DNA of 64,000 nucleotides, taken from assembly GCF_014203325.1 (NCBI RefSeq), contig NZ_JACHIV010000001.1:3349501-3413500 (forward strand), given 5' to 3'. Positions 47,904 through 57,259 of the stretch are shown in pieces. Within the stretch, counting starts at the first letter, position 1, and each line of letters starts with the position of its first letter. The stretch comes from Saccharopolyspora gloriosae. GTDB taxonomy: Bacteria; Actinomycetota; Actinomycetes; Mycobacteriales; Pseudonocardiaceae. Both the position numbers and the translations under genes were made by a program. The notes beneath the pieces were generated by a model. The model saw only the letters and a list, made by a program, of their open reading frames with translations, had not been told where the DNA came from and did no database searches.

Positions 47904-48268
47904 CCCGCGTGTGCTTCCAGCTCCAGGTCGACCCGGAGCGGCTCGACGAGTACCGGCGCCGCCACGCCGCGGTGTGGCCCGAGATGCTGCGCGAGATCGA
48001 AGCGTCGGGGCGGCGCAACTACTCGTTGTTCCTGCGCCCGGACGGGCTGCTCATCGGGTACTACGAGACCGATTCCCCCGCCGCCTCCGACAACCACCTC
48101 GCCGCATCCGCCGTGGCCGCGCGGTGGGAGCGGTCCATGGCGGACCTGTTCGTCGGCGACGGCGGGCGCGCCGATCAGGCCGCCACCGCGCTCGACGAGG
48201 TCTTCCACCTGGCCGACCAGCTCGCCGACCTACCGGAAACCGATCCGTGCGAAGGAGAACGCGCATGA
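47900..48268 (+). CDS. rhaM: L-rhamnose mutarotase
   Basis: This is a 122-aa protein. RVCFQLQVDPERLDEYRRRHAAVWPEMLREIEASGRRNYSLFL is the RhaM ferredoxin-like fold with catalytic His in RRHAAVWPEM; YYETDSPAA and W-x-x-x-M-A-D-L-F complete it. It interconverts alpha and beta L-rhamnopyranose before isomerisation. The GTG start overlaps the transporter stop (GTGA), and the gene is coupled to rhaI by ATGA. Confidence 0.93.
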   Translation: MTRVCFQLQVDPERLDEYRRRHAAVWPEMLREIEASGRRNYSLFLRPDGLLIGYYETDSPAASDNHLAASAVAARWERSMADLFVGDGGRADQAATALDEVFHLADQLADLPETDPCEGERA

Positions 48269-49437
48269 CCCCGCCTCGTTTCGAGGAGATCACCGGCACC
48301 CTCGCCCGGCAGGCCATCGAGCTGCCGAGCTGGGCGTTCGGCAACTCGGGCACCCGGTTCAAGGTGTTCGGCACCCCCGGAACACCGCGCACTCCGCAGG
48401 AGAAGATCGCCGACGCCGCCAAGGTGCACGAGCTCACCGGCCTGGCGCCCGCCGTGGCGCTGCACATCCCGTGGGACCAGGTCGACGACTTCACCGCGCT
48501 CAAGGCGCACGCCGAAGGGCTCGGGGTGCGGCTGGGCACGATCAACTCGAACACGTTCCAGGACGAGGCCTACAAGTTCGGCAGCCTCACCCACTCCGAC
48601 GCTGCGGTGCGGCGCAAGGCCGTCGACCACCACTTCCGGTGCATCGAGATCATGCACGCCACCGGGTCCACCGACCTCAAGATCTGGCTCGCCGACGGCA
48701 CCAACTACCCCGGCCAGGATTCGTTGCGCGCCCGGCAGGACCGGCTGGCCGAGTCGCTGGCCGAGATTTATGAGCGGCTCGGCGAGCACCAGCGGCTAGT
48801 GCTGGAGTACAAGTTCTTCGAACCGGCCTTCTACCACACCGACGTGCCCGACTGGGGAACCTCGTTCGTCCAGGTCAGCGCGCTCGGCGACCGCGCGTTC
48901 ACCTGCCTGGACACCGGGCACCACGCGCCGGGCACCAACATCGAGTTCATCGTGATGCAGTTGCTGCGCCTGGGAAAGCTCGGTTCGTTCGACTTCAACT
49001 CGCGCTTCTACGCCGACGACGACCTGATCGTCGGCGCGGCCGACCCGTTCCAGCTGTTCCGGGTGCTGCACGAGGTCGTCGCGGGCGGCGGGCTCGACGA
49101 GGGCTCGCCGGTGCGTTTCATGCTCGACCAGTGCCACAACGTGGAGGAGAAGATCCCCGCGCAGATCCGGTCCGTGCTCAACGTGCAGGAGATGACCGCG
49201 CGGGCGCTGCTGGTCGACCGCGCGGAGCTCGCGAAGGCGCAGGACGCCCACGACGTGCTGGGCGCCAACGAGGTGCTGATGGACGCCTTCCAGACCGACG
49301 TGCGACCGGCGCTCGCGCAGTGGCGCGCGTCCCGCGGGCTGCCCGCGGAACCGATGCGCGCCTACGCCGACTCCGGCCACGCCCGCTTCCTCGCCGAGCA
49401 GCGCGTCGGCGGCGCGCAGGCCGGGTGGGGAGCCTGA
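48265..49437 (+). CDS. rhaI: L-rhamnose isomerase (RhaI type)
   Basis: This is a 390-aa metal-dependent TIM barrel. LEYKFFEPAFYHTDVPDWG, FTCLDTGHHAPGTNIEFIVM and LGSFDFNSRFYADDDLIVG carry the Glu, Asp, His and Asp metal ligands of the Pseudomonas stutzeri-like rhamnose isomerases (distinct from E. coli RhaA). It converts L-rhamnose to L-rhamnulose. The ATG overlaps the rhaM stop, and the stop overlaps the next ATG by one base. Confidence 0.93.
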   Translation: MTPPRFEEITGTLARQAIELPSWAFGNSGTRFKVFGTPGTPRTPQEKIADAAKVHELTGLAPAVALHIPWDQVDDFTALKAHAEGLGVRLGTINSNTFQDEAYKFGSLTHSDAAVRRKAVDHHFRCIEIMHATGSTDLKIWLADGTNYPGQDSLRARQDRLAESLAEIYERLGEHQRLVLEYKFFEPAFYHTDVPDWGTSFVQVSALGDRAFTCLDTGHHAPGTNIEFIVMQLLRLGKLGSFDFNSRFYADDDLIVGAADPFQLFRVLHEVVAGGGLDEGSPVRFMLDQCHNVEEKIPAQIRSVLNVQEMTARALLVDRAELAKAQDAHDVLGANEVLMDAFQTDVRPALAQWRASRGLPAEPMRAYADSGHARFLAEQRVGGAQAGWGA

Positions 49438-51512
49438 TGTCCGACCGAGCAGGAGAGGAGAGCGCTGCCGCCATGGCGAATTCCAGCGCCGTCGAGGAAC
49501 TGATCGCCCGCAGCAACCGGTTGGGCGCCGACCCGCGCAACACCAACTACGCGGGCGGCAACACCTCCGCCAAGGGCCACGACACCGACCCCGTCACCGG
49601 CGAACCGGTCGAGCTGATGTGGGTGAAGGGCTCCGGGGGTGATCTGGGCACGCTCACCGAGCGCGGGCTGGCCGTGCTCCGGCTGGACCGGTTGCGCGCG
49701 CTGTCCGGGGTCTACCCCGGGGTGGAGCGCGAGGACGAGATGGTCGCCGCGTTCGACTACGCGTTGCACGGCAAGGGCGGCGCCGCGCCGTCCATCGACA
49801 CCGCGATGCACGGGCTGGTGGAGGCCGTCCACGTCGACCACCTGCACCCCGACAGCGGGATCGCGCTCGCCACCGCCGCCGACGGCCCGGAGCTGACCCG
49901 CGCGATCTTCGGCGAGAAAGTCGTGTGGGTGCCGTGGCGGCGACCCGGCTGGCAGCTCGGGCAGGACATCGCCGAGATCAAGCGGACGCACCCCGAGGCG
50001 ATCGGCACCGTCCTCGGCGGGCACGGCATCACCGCGTGGGGCGAGACCAGCGACGACTGCGAGCGCAACTCGCGGTGGATCATCGAAACGGCCGCCGAGC
50101 ACATCACCGCGCACGGCCGCCCCGATCCGTTCGGCGCGGTCCTCGACGGCTACGAGGCGCTGCCCGAGCGGGAGCGCCGCGCCAAGGCCGCCGCGCTCGC
50201 GCCGGTGCTGCGCGGCCTCGCGAGCACCGACAAGCGCCAGGTGGGGCACTTCACCGACGGGCCGGAAGTGCTGGAGTTCCTGGCTCGCGCGGAACATCCC
50301 CGGCTGGCGGAGCTCGGCACCAGCTGCCCCGACCACTTCCTGCGCACCAAGGTGAAACCGCTGGTGCTCGACCTGCCCGCCACCGCCTCCGTCGGCGAAT
50401 CCGCGCGGCGGCTGGCAGAACTGCACGCGCAGTACCGCGAGGACTACGCGGCCTACTACCGGCGACACGCCACCGCCGACTCGCCGCCGATGCGCGGCGC
50501 CGATCCGGCGATCGTGCTGATCCCCGGCGTCGGCATGTTCAGCTACGGCGGCGACAAGCAGACCGCGCGCGTCGCCGGGGAGTTCTACGTCAACGCCATC
50601 AACGTGATGCGCGGCGCGGAGGCGCTGTCGACCTACTCCCCCATCGACGAGCGGGAGAAGTTCCGCATCGAGTACTGGGCGCTGGAAGAGGCGAAGCTGC
50701 GGCGCCGCCCGGCGCCCAAGCCGCTGGCGACGAAGGTCGCGCTGGTCACCGGGGCCGCCTCCGGCATCGGTAAGGCCACCGCGGCCCGCCTCGCCCGCGA
50801 CGGGGCGGTCGTCGTGCTCGCCGACCTCGACGAGGCGAAGGCCCGGGAAGCCGCGGCCGAGATCGGCTCCCCGGACGTCGCGGTGGGCGTCGGCACGGAC
50901 GTCACCGACGAGGACGCCGTGGCCGCCGCCGTCGACGCCGCGGTGCTGGCGTTCGGCGGGCTCGACGTGGTGGTCAACAACGCCGGGCTGTCGCTGTCGA
51001 AACCGCTGCTGGAGACGACCGCCGCCGACTGGGACCTCCAGCACGACGTGATGGCGAAGGGCTCGTTCCTGGTCAGCAAGGCGGCGGCGAAGGTGCTCGT
51101 CGAGCAGGGGCTCGGCGGCGACATCGTCTACATCGTGTCGAAGAACGGCGTGTTCGCCGGGCCGAACAACGTCGCCTACTCCGCCGCGAAGGCCGATCAG
51201 GCGCACCAGGTGCGGCTGCTGGCCGCCGAACTCGGCGGGCACGCGATCCGCGTCAACGGCGTCAACCCGGACGGCGTGGTGCGCGGCAGCGGCATCTTCG
51301 CCGGTGGGTGGGGCGCGCAGCGCGCGAAGGTCTACGGCGTCGCGGAGGAGGACTTGGGCGAGTTCTACGCCCAGCGCACCCTGCTCAAGCGGGAGGTGCT
51401 GCCCGAGCACGTGGCGAACGCGGTGTTCGCGCTGCTCGGCGGCGACCTGAGCCACACCACCGGGCTGCACGTCCCCGTGGACGCGGGCGTGGCGGCGGCG
51501 TTCTTGCGGTGA
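49437..51512 (+). CDS. rhaD: Bifunctional rhamnulose-1-P aldolase / lactaldehyde dehydrogenase (short-chain)
   Basis: This 691-aa fusion begins with a class II aldolase domain (about 20-440): NYAGGNTSAKGHDTD, MHGLVEAVHVDHLHPDSGIALA (Zn-ligand His cluster) and GGHGITAWGETSDDCERNSR. A short-chain dehydrogenase (about 445-690) follows, with KVALVTGAASGIGKATAARLA, DVVVNNAGLSLSKPLLE and YSAAKADQAHQ (catalytic Tyr/Lys). It splits L-rhamnulose-1-phosphate to DHAP and lactaldehyde and oxidises the latter. The start overlaps rhaI as TGATG; an internal ATG at 49473 is possible. This fused form is common in actinobacteria. Confidence 0.93.
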   Translation: MSDRAGEESAAAMANSSAVEELIARSNRLGADPRNTNYAGGNTSAKGHDTDPVTGEPVELMWVKGSGGDLGTLTERGLAVLRLDRLRALSGVYPGVEREDEMVAAFDYALHGKGGAAPSIDTAMHGLVEAVHVDHLHPDSGIALATAADGPELTRAIFGEKVVWVPWRRPGWQLGQDIAEIKRTHPEAIGTVLGGHGITAWGETSDDCERNSRWIIETAAEHITAHGRPDPFGAVLDGYEALPERERRAKAAALAPVLRGLASTDKRQVGHFTDGPEVLEFLARAEHPRLAELGTSCPDHFLRTKVKPLVLDLPATASVGESARRLAELHAQYREDYAAYYRRHATADSPPMRGADPAIVLIPGVGMFSYGGDKQTARVAGEFYVNAINVMRGAEALSTYSPIDEREKFRIEYWALEEAKLRRRPAPKPLATKVALVTGAASGIGKATAARLARDGAVVVLADLDEAKAREAAAEIGSPDVAVGVGTDVTDEDAVAAAVDAAVLAFGGLDVVVNNAGLSLSKPLLETTAADWDLQHDVMAKGSFLVSKAAAKVLVEQGLGGDIVYIVSKNGVFAGPNNVAYSAAKADQAHQVRLLAAELGGHAIRVNGVNPDGVVRGSGIFAGGWGAQRAKVYGVAEEDLGEFYAQRTLLKREVLPEHVANAVFALLGGDLSHTTGLHVPVDAGVAAAFLR

Positions 51513-51685
51513 GCACCGCGCGGGGCCGGACCCGGCTGCCTGCTCGTCTCGGGGGTGCCGCCACACCGCTGCCTCCGCGAGGGGGTAGCTGGGGCCCGCC
51601 CGCGGTGCCGGGTCGGCGGTTCCGCCGTTGACGAGGAATTCGCCGCCGTGGCGGCAGAAGCGTTGAGCGATCCGAGGAGGAGGAC

Positions 51686-53101
51686 ATGGCTGGGGCTGTC
51701 GCCGCGGTCGACCTGGGCGCCACCAGCGGCCGGGTGATGCTCGGTCGCGCCGGGCCGGACGAACTCCGGATGCGCACCGTCGCCCGGTTCCCGAACCGGC
51801 CGGTGCGCATCCGGGGAGCGCTGCACTGGAACGTGCTGGAGCTGTACCGGGAGGTGTGCGACGGCGTTCGGCAGGCGACGCGGGAGGCGGACCTCGCGAG
51901 CATCGGCATCGACTCGTGGGCCGTGGACTACGCGCTGCTGCGCGGCGGCCGGATGCTCGGGATGCCGCACCACTACCGCGACGACCGCAACGCGGCGGCG
52001 GTCCCTACCGTGCACGAGATCGTAGGTCCTGCCGAGCTGTACGAGGTGAACGGCTTGCAGCACCTGCCGTTCACCACCACCTTCCAACTCGCCGCGGATC
52101 GGGAGGACGGGCTGCTGCCGCTGGCCGAGCGGCTGCTGCTCATCCCGGACCTGCTGGCCTACTGGCTCACCGGCGAGCAGGTCGCGGAGCGCACGAACGC
52201 CTCCACCACGGGCCTGCTCGACGCGCGGACGTCGCAGTGGTCGGAGGTGCTGCTGGACCGGCTCGGCGTCGGCCGGGACCTGGTGGCGCCGCTGGTCTCG
52301 CCCGGCGAGCGGATCGGCGAGATCACCCCGGAAGTCGCCGACGAGCTCGGCGCGGGCCGGTCGGCGGTCACGGCGGTCGGCTCGCACGACACCGCGTCCG
52401 CGGTGGTCGCCGTGCCCGCCCGCGACGACTCGTTCGCCTACATCTCCTGCGGAACGTGGTCGCTGGTCGGCGCGGAACTGGACCGGCCGCTGTTCTCCGA
52501 GCAGGGCCGGGCGGCGAACTTCACCAACGAGCTCGGCGTCGACGGCAGGATCCGCTACCTGCACAACGTGATGGGCCTGTGGCTGCTCACCGAATCCGTC
52601 GACCGGTGGAGCCGGGCGGCCCCGGCGGTCGATCTGGAATCGCTGCTCGCGGAGGCCGCCGAGATCCCGCCCGGCAGGGTCGCCGAGTTCGACCCGAACG
52701 ACGCCAGGTTCCTGCCGCCCGGCGACATGCCCGCCCGCATCGCGGCCTGGCTCACCGAGCACGACCGGCCGGTTCCGGGCACCCGCGCCGAATTCGTGCG
52801 CTGCATCCTGGAAAGCCTCGCCACGGCCTACGCCGAGTCCATCGACCTGCTCGAACGGATCACCGGCCGGGCACTGTCCACCGTGCACGTCGTCGGCGGC
52901 GGGGCGCGGAACACGCTGCTGTGCCGGCTGACCGCCGAGCGCACCGGCCGCACGGTGATCGCCGGGCCGGTGGAGGCCACCGCCCTCGGCAACGTCCTCG
53001 TGCAGTCCCGAGCGGCGGGGACGGTCAGCGGCACCTTGGAGTCGATGCGGGACCTGGTGCGCCGCACGTGCGAACTCCGGCACTACCGGCCGTCCCGCTG
53101 A
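51686..53101 (+). CDS. rhaB: Rhamnulokinase
   Basis: This 471-aa FGGY kinase from an ATG has a strong GAGGAGG site. AVAAVDLGATSGRVMLGRAG (the RhaB ATP loop), IGIDSWAVDYALLRGGRMLG, GLQHLPFTTTFQLAAD, GSHDTASAVVAVPA, ISCGTWSLVGAELDRPL and HVVGGGARNTLLCRLTAE are diagnostic. It makes L-rhamnulose-1-phosphate for RhaD. It is 173 bp after rhaD on the same strand, so probably the same regulon with possible extra promoter. Repeat copy B starts 10 bases past its stop. Confidence 0.94.
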   Translation: MAGAVAAVDLGATSGRVMLGRAGPDELRMRTVARFPNRPVRIRGALHWNVLELYREVCDGVRQATREADLASIGIDSWAVDYALLRGGRMLGMPHHYRDDRNAAAVPTVHEIVGPAELYEVNGLQHLPFTTTFQLAADREDGLLPLAERLLLIPDLLAYWLTGEQVAERTNASTTGLLDARTSQWSEVLLDRLGVGRDLVAPLVSPGERIGEITPEVADELGAGRSAVTAVGSHDTASAVVAVPARDDSFAYISCGTWSLVGAELDRPLFSEQGRAANFTNELGVDGRIRYLHNVMGLWLLTESVDRWSRAAPAVDLESLLAEAAEIPPGRVAEFDPNDARFLPPGDMPARIAAWLTEHDRPVPGTRAEFVRCILESLATAYAESIDLLERITGRALSTVHVVGGGARNTLLCRLTAERTGRTVIAGPVEATALGNVLVQSRAAGTVSGTLESMRDLVRRTCELRHYRPSR

Positions 53102-53110
53102 GCGTCCTTG

Positions 53111-53294
53111 CTCGTTCTGCGTGGGGTCGGGTGGCGGAACCTCAGCGTTCTTCTCGCTGCGGGATCTTTTTCCCAAGTGGCTCCGCCACGAGGGAAAAAG
53201 CCGTCCTCGCGAGAAGAACGCTGAGAACCCGCGGGTGGTCGGTTTGCTCTGGTGGTCACTGCTCAGCGGCTTCGCCCCTGACAAGACAACGACG
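53111..53294 (+). repeat. Dispersed structured repeat, copy B
   Basis: This full copy starts with CTCGTTCTGCGTGGGG and GGTGGCGGAACC at 53131. The perfect 16-bp stem (53141-53156 with 53210-53225) has variable centre TTCTT/AAGAA. The 53-nt core 53157-53209 includes CTTTTTCCC and GGGAAAAAG and a GTGGC/GCCAC tip. The tail contains CAGCGGCTTCGCC with one mismatch in the hairpin. It is on the plus strand after rhaB and before the convergent hydrolase gene. Confidence 0.92.
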
Positions 53295-53320
53295 GTGATC
53301 CCGCGCGCACGCACCGGGCC

Positions 53321-53330
53321 GGGGGGGGGG
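53321..53330. repeat. Poly-G tract, ten bases
   Basis: A run of ten G follows GGGCC, between copy B and the end of the hydrolase gene. It is intergenic and prone to slippage and sequencing error. Confidence 0.85.
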
Positions 53331-53366
53331 CGAAGACAGGACTCGGTCCCAGGGCGCGGGGGCGGA

Positions 53367-54506
53367 TCACTGGTCGTGGTGCCAGAACAGCGCTTCCGGG
53401 TTCTCGGTGGTGGGACCGTCCAGGATCGGCTGCGCCCGCCCGCGCAGGTGCAGGTCCAGGAACGCCGCCACGTACCGGTTGCCGAGCTCGGCGCCGCGCG
53501 CGCCGGGCAGCGGCTCACCGGGGAACTCGATGCCGTACTGGTTGACCAGCATGCTCAGGTCCGTGGCCGAACCGTGCCCGGAACCGTTCAACGTGATCCA
53601 CCGCTTCCAGCCGCGCAGTCCTTCCCAGGTGGCGTCCCACGTGGAGTCCGTGCCGCCGGGACCGTGCGCGCCCGAGCCGAACATGAGGAACGGGCGGTCG
53701 AGCCCGCCGGCCGGGGGTTCGAAGAAGGTGCCGTCGAGGTTCACGCCCGCGTCGATCCGCGGGTCCGCGAGCATCGATTCGAGCGCGCTCGCGCCACCGA
53801 TGGAATGCCCCACCATGCCGATCCGCCGCTCGTCGACGAGCTCGCCGAACTCCGGGGCGCGGGCGAGCTCGTCGAGCACGAACCGCACGTCGTCGCTCCT
53901 GCCGCGCACCACCTTCGCCATGTCCTGCGTCTCGCAGGCGACGCATTCGGTGACCCGCCCGTCGGGGAACTCGGTTCCCGCGGACTCGTGGTCGTGCCCG
54001 ATGTCGGCCACGACGTAGCCGCGACCGGCCAGTTCCTCCGCCATCCCGCTCAACGTCGCCCGCGGCCACGAGAACCCCGGGGAGAGCACGACCAGCGGAT
54101 GACCCTCGGGAGTGCGCAGTGCCGGTGCGCCGACCTTCGCGTGCGTGCCGACGGTGCTGAGGATCTCCGGTGGCTCGACCGGCTGCGCGCCGTGCTCCTC
54201 CTGCAGTTCCACGAACAACCGGGATTCGGCCGGGCTCACGTACCGCGTCGGCTCGCCCACCGGTTCCGCCGCCGGGTACCAGACGGTGAGCACGAGCTCG
54301 CGCCGTTCGGCAGGCACCCACGGGTCGGCCCGGGACTCGTCGCGCAGGTGCAGCGCCGTGGATCCGACCGGGTGCGGGCCGCTCGGCTCGGGCAGCGCGA
54401 GCGCCGGCTCCGATCGCGGTGGCTCGGCCACCGCCGTGGCCGGGACCGCCAGGCACAGCAGCGTTGCCGCCAACAACGCCCCCGTAGTGCGGTTCGGTTC
54501 GCCCAT
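53367..54506 (-). CDS. Secreted alpha/beta hydrolase (PAF-acetylhydrolase-like)
   Basis: The protein has 379 aa. The signal peptide has a hydrophobic stretch LLAATLLCLAVPATAVA, probably cleaved before EPPRSEP. The mature enzyme has HPLVVLSPGFSWPRATLSGM, ADIGHDHESAGTEFPDGRVT and VGHSIGGASALESMLADP with nucleophile Ser in GHSIGG. VNLDGTFFEPP and a later GSGHGSATD supply the acid/His. It resembles the platelet-activating-factor acetylhydrolase-like esterases, with an extra Cys pair (C-V-A-C). The start is the ATG at 54506. The substrate is unknown; lipid or polyester esters are plausible. It is a single gene, convergent with rhaB. Confidence 0.88.
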   Translation of the reverse strand: MGEPNRTTGALLAATLLCLAVPATAVAEPPRSEPALALPEPSGPHPVGSTALHLRDESRADPWVPAERRELVLTVWYPAAEPVGEPTRYVSPAESRLFVELQEEHGAQPVEPPEILSTVGTHAKVGAPALRTPEGHPLVVLSPGFSWPRATLSGMAEELAGRGYVVADIGHDHESAGTEFPDGRVTECVACETQDMAKVVRGRSDDVRFVLDELARAPEFGELVDERRIGMVGHSIGGASALESMLADPRIDAGVNLDGTFFEPPAGGLDRPFLMFGSGAHGPGGTDSTWDATWEGLRGWKRWITLNGSGHGSATDLSMLVNQYGIEFPGEPLPGARGAELGNRYVAAFLDLHLRGRAQPILDGPTTENPEALFWHHDQ

Positions 54507-54791
54507 CGTGTTCTCCCCAGTGCTCGCAGGAACCGCGGTGTTCGCGGGAAACCGCCGACCGCGGCTTCGGAACCACACTGGCCCGGTGCACCCGGCCGGA
54601 CATCGGGGAGATCACCGAGCCGGACCCCGGCGTTGCCCGATGCGCGGCGCGGACACCTGCGCGTTGCGGTGATCGTGCTGCCCGATGGGCGGAATTCCGT
54701 TGCGCCGAGGGCGATTCCCGCTCCGGCGACCGGGCGATGCCGGTGCACGGCCGAGTGATTCCTCCTGACACGGCACCGATCGGCCCGGAGC

Positions 54792-56027
54792 ATGGCGGCT
54801 GTGTCCCTCCACCGCGTCGAACGGCCGTCCCCCGACGACCGCGGGAGCAGCACCGCCGCGATCGACGAGCACGCCACCACTCGCAGCACCCCGTTCGCCC
54901 CGCACGACGGGTTGCGCGACCTGCTCCCGCACCGGCCGCTGGCCCGGATGCACCACCCCGGTGACGCGCCGGGCTGGCTGGTGACCGGGTACTCCTCGGT
55001 CCGCGAAGTGCTCACCGATCAGCGCTTCCGCTCGCGCATCGACCTGCTTCGCGGCCCGGCCGACCGGCGACCCCAGGAGACCACGGCCGCACCCGGCCTG
55101 TTCAGCGTCATGGGACCGCCGGAGCACACCCGGTACCGGCGCAAACTGGTGTCGGCGTTCACCCTGCGGCGGGTTCGGGAGATGGAGCCGCTGGTGGAGC
55201 GGGCGGTCGCCGAACGGCTCGACGTGATGGAGCGCGCGGGCGGACCGATCGACCTCGTCGAGTCCTTCGCCAGCCCCGTCGCCTTCCAAGTGATCCGCGA
55301 CCTGCTCGGGATGCCGATGGACCGGGCGTCGGTGCGGGCGACGACCGAAGCGCTGCTGCGGCTCGACGCCGACCCCGAGCAGGCCGGGCAGGCGTGGGAG
55401 CGGTTGCTGGCGGAACTGCGCGAGCACGTGCGCGCCAAGCACGCCGACCCCGGCACGGACCTGACTAGCGCGCTGGTGGCCGACGGGGAGCTCTCCGACG
55501 AGGAGATCGCGACCATGAGCGCGATGCTGGTCACCGGTGGAGACGACACGACGGCGAACATGCTCGCGCTGGGCACCTACGCCCTGCTGGCCCACCCCGC
55601 GGAACTCGCCTGGCTGCGCGAGAACCCGGCGGCCACCGGCACGGCGGTCGAGGAACTGCTGCGCTACCTGACGATCAACCAGTTCGGCACCACCCGCACG
55701 GCGCTGGAGGACGTGGAGCTGCACGGCCAGACCATCCGCCGGGGCGAGCTGGTCACGCTGTCGCTGTCCACGGCCAACCGGGACCCCGAGCAGTTCCCGG
55801 AACCGGACCGGCTGGACCTCGCCCGATCAGGCGCCGGGCACCTCGCCTTCGGCCACGGCATCCACCACTGCCTGGGCGCGCAGCTCGCCCGGGTGGAGCT
55901 GCGCGCGGGATTCTCCGGGCTGCTGGGCCGATTCCCCACCTTGCGGCTGGCCGTCGCACCGGAGCAGGTCCCGCTGCGCTCCGCCGCCGTCAACTACGGA
56001 GTCCACACCCTCCTCGTCGACTGGTGA
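54792..56027 (+). CDS. Cytochrome P450
   Basis: This 411-aa bacterial class I P450 has I-helix SAMLVTGGDDTTANMLALGT (oxygen-binding G-G-D-D-T-T), the ExxR helix in VEELLRYLTINQFG, and heme loop HLAFGHGIHHCLGAQLARVE (FGxGxHxCLG with axial Cys). The N-terminus MAAVSLHRVERPSPDDRGSST is disordered. The closest type is the CYP105/107-like hydroxylases used in secondary metabolism or xenobiotic breakdown. No ferredoxin gene is adjacent, so it uses a partner from elsewhere. Confidence 0.94.
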   Translation: MAAVSLHRVERPSPDDRGSSTAAIDEHATTRSTPFAPHDGLRDLLPHRPLARMHHPGDAPGWLVTGYSSVREVLTDQRFRSRIDLLRGPADRRPQETTAAPGLFSVMGPPEHTRYRRKLVSAFTLRRVREMEPLVERAVAERLDVMERAGGPIDLVESFASPVAFQVIRDLLGMPMDRASVRATTEALLRLDADPEQAGQAWERLLAELREHVRAKHADPGTDLTSALVADGELSDEEIATMSAMLVTGGDDTTANMLALGTYALLAHPAELAWLRENPAATGTAVEELLRYLTINQFGTTRTALEDVELHGQTIRRGELVTLSLSTANRDPEQFPEPDRLDLARSGAGHLAFGHGIHHCLGAQLARVELRAGFSGLLGRFPTLRLAVAPEQVPLRSAAVNYGVHTLLVDW

Positions 56028-56410
56028 CCGTTCGTCGGCCCCGTTAACTCATGCGAGAGTTTCCGGCCGAATTGTTTCCGCGGCATCCGAGCGGTTCCCG
56101 GGAACGGCGCGCACCCGATGCCCGTCCACGGCAGCGCAGCCACAACCCGCCGGAGAGCACTTAGTGCGCAGGACGCGGCCCCGCCACGCGAAATCACCGC
56201 AATGAACCAACGATCACCCGAACCGGTAGCGCACACTTTCGAAACCGGAGTCCGCAGGCCCTGACGAATCCAGGTCGCGCGGCCTCTCGCGCGAAAATCC
56301 GACGCCGGAATTGCAGTTGCGTCGATTTCCGCAATCTCGCCGGATTCCCCGCAAGTGAATCACGCGCAGCGCAAAGTTTCATAATGCAGGAAGAGCAGGT
56401 GCCGCCACGA
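56028..56410. other. Intergenic region after the P450
   Basis: These 383 bases have no gene and lower GC than average. The short minus-strand frames (for example around 56194-56382) show no family features. No clear operator or repeat is seen. Confidence 0.6.
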
Positions 56411-57118
56411 TTACAACGACAGCCCGCCCTCGGCGTAATAGCCCTTGATGTGCGCGGTCATCCGCCACCCCGCCACCTCGCCGTCCCCGGCCCGGATCGC
56501 GGCGAGCACCTCCCGGTGCTCCCGCCGCAGCCGGTCCGAGGTGTCCGCCCACGACCGCAGCAGCGGCAGGGTCTCGCGGGTGTAGTTCTCGATCGAGTCG
56601 CGCAGCCCGGACATCATCGCGGCGATCACCTCGTTGCCCGCCGCCTGGGCGAGTGCCAGGTGGAACTGGGCGTCGAGCGCCAGGAACTCGGCCGCGGCCA
56701 AGTCCGGCTCGTCCATCGCGTCGAGCAGTTCCGCCGCCACCGCGAGGTCGACCGGCGCGGACGCCCCGGCCAGCGCGGTCACCGACGCGGTCTCCAGCAC
56801 CAGCCTGGTGCGCACCACATCGCGCACCTGAAACCCCTGGCCCGCGACCTGCAACCGCAGCAGCGCGCTCATGCCCCCGGTCGGCCGCGCCAGGATCACC
56901 GCCCCCGCGTCCGGCCCGGAACCGGTCTGCGCGCGCAGCAGGCCCAGCGCCTCCAGCACCCGCATCGCCTCGCGCACCGAGGAACGCCCCACCTGCAGCT
57001 CCTCGGCCAGCGCCCGCTCGCCGGGAAGCCGCTGGCCGGGCGCGATCCGCCCGGTGAGCAGGTCGTCCTCGATCTGTGCGAGCACCCGTTCCCACGCCCG
57101 CGGCCCAGCATTCGCCAC
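56411..57118 (-). CDS. GntR/FadR-family regulator of lactate utilisation
   Basis: This is a 235-aa protein. The wHTH is AWERVLAQIEDDLLTGRIAPGQRLPGERALAEELQVGRSSVREAMRVLEALGLL, a clean GntR HTH with the GERALAEEL-GRSSVREA signature. The C-terminal FCD domain contains EFLALDAQFHLALAQAAGN and REHREVLAAI, with His/Asp metal ligands. It is divergent from lutABC with a perfect palindrome between, so it is the probable lactate-responsive repressor (LldR/LutR-like). The start is a GTG. Confidence 0.9.
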   Translation of the reverse strand: MANAGPRAWERVLAQIEDDLLTGRIAPGQRLPGERALAEELQVGRSSVREAMRVLEALGLLRAQTGSGPDAGAVILARPTGGMSALLRLQVAGQGFQVRDVVRTRLVLETASVTALAGASAPVDLAVAAELLDAMDEPDLAAAEFLALDAQFHLALAQAAGNEVIAAMMSGLRDSIENYTRETLPLLRSWADTSDRLRREHREVLAAIRAGDGEVAGWRMTAHIKGYYAEGGLSL

Positions 57119-57221
57119 GGCCCGAGCCTATCGACGCCCCGGCGCGTTGCGGGCACCGCGCACCCGCGCAACGCTGACGCGACGGCCACCACCCGTTCCC
57201 GGCGCCACCGCTCGCGGTTAC

Positions 57222-57240
57222 GGTGTGGTCAGACCACACC
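57222..57240. promoter_or_regulatory. Perfect 19-bp GntR operator
   Basis: GGTGTGGTC-A-GACCACACC is a fully symmetrical palindrome with the GGTCnGACC core of the FadR/LldR subfamily. It overlaps a TACGGT -10-like box (57219-57224) and lies 19 bp before the lutA ATG. Confidence 0.85.
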
Positions 57241-57259
57241 TTCGGAAGGGGTTCGACGG

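Noticed and set aside
51513-51685. Small gene between rhaD and rhaB
   Set aside because: Frames are Gly/Arg/Pro-rich shadows; the only clear signal is the rhaB ribosome site.
53321-53330. Poly-G run as a phase-variation switch
   Set aside because: It is intergenic between convergent gene ends and cannot change a reading frame or a promoter spacing that I can see; it may be partly a sequencing artefact.
54792-56027. P450 as a sign of a biosynthetic gene cluster
   Set aside because: No polyketide, peptide or terpene genes adjoin it; the neighbours are a hydrolase and lactate genes.
56194-56382. Small minus-strand frame upstream of the GntR gene
   Set aside because: 62 aa of Arg/Cys-rich sequence without ribosome site or family pattern.
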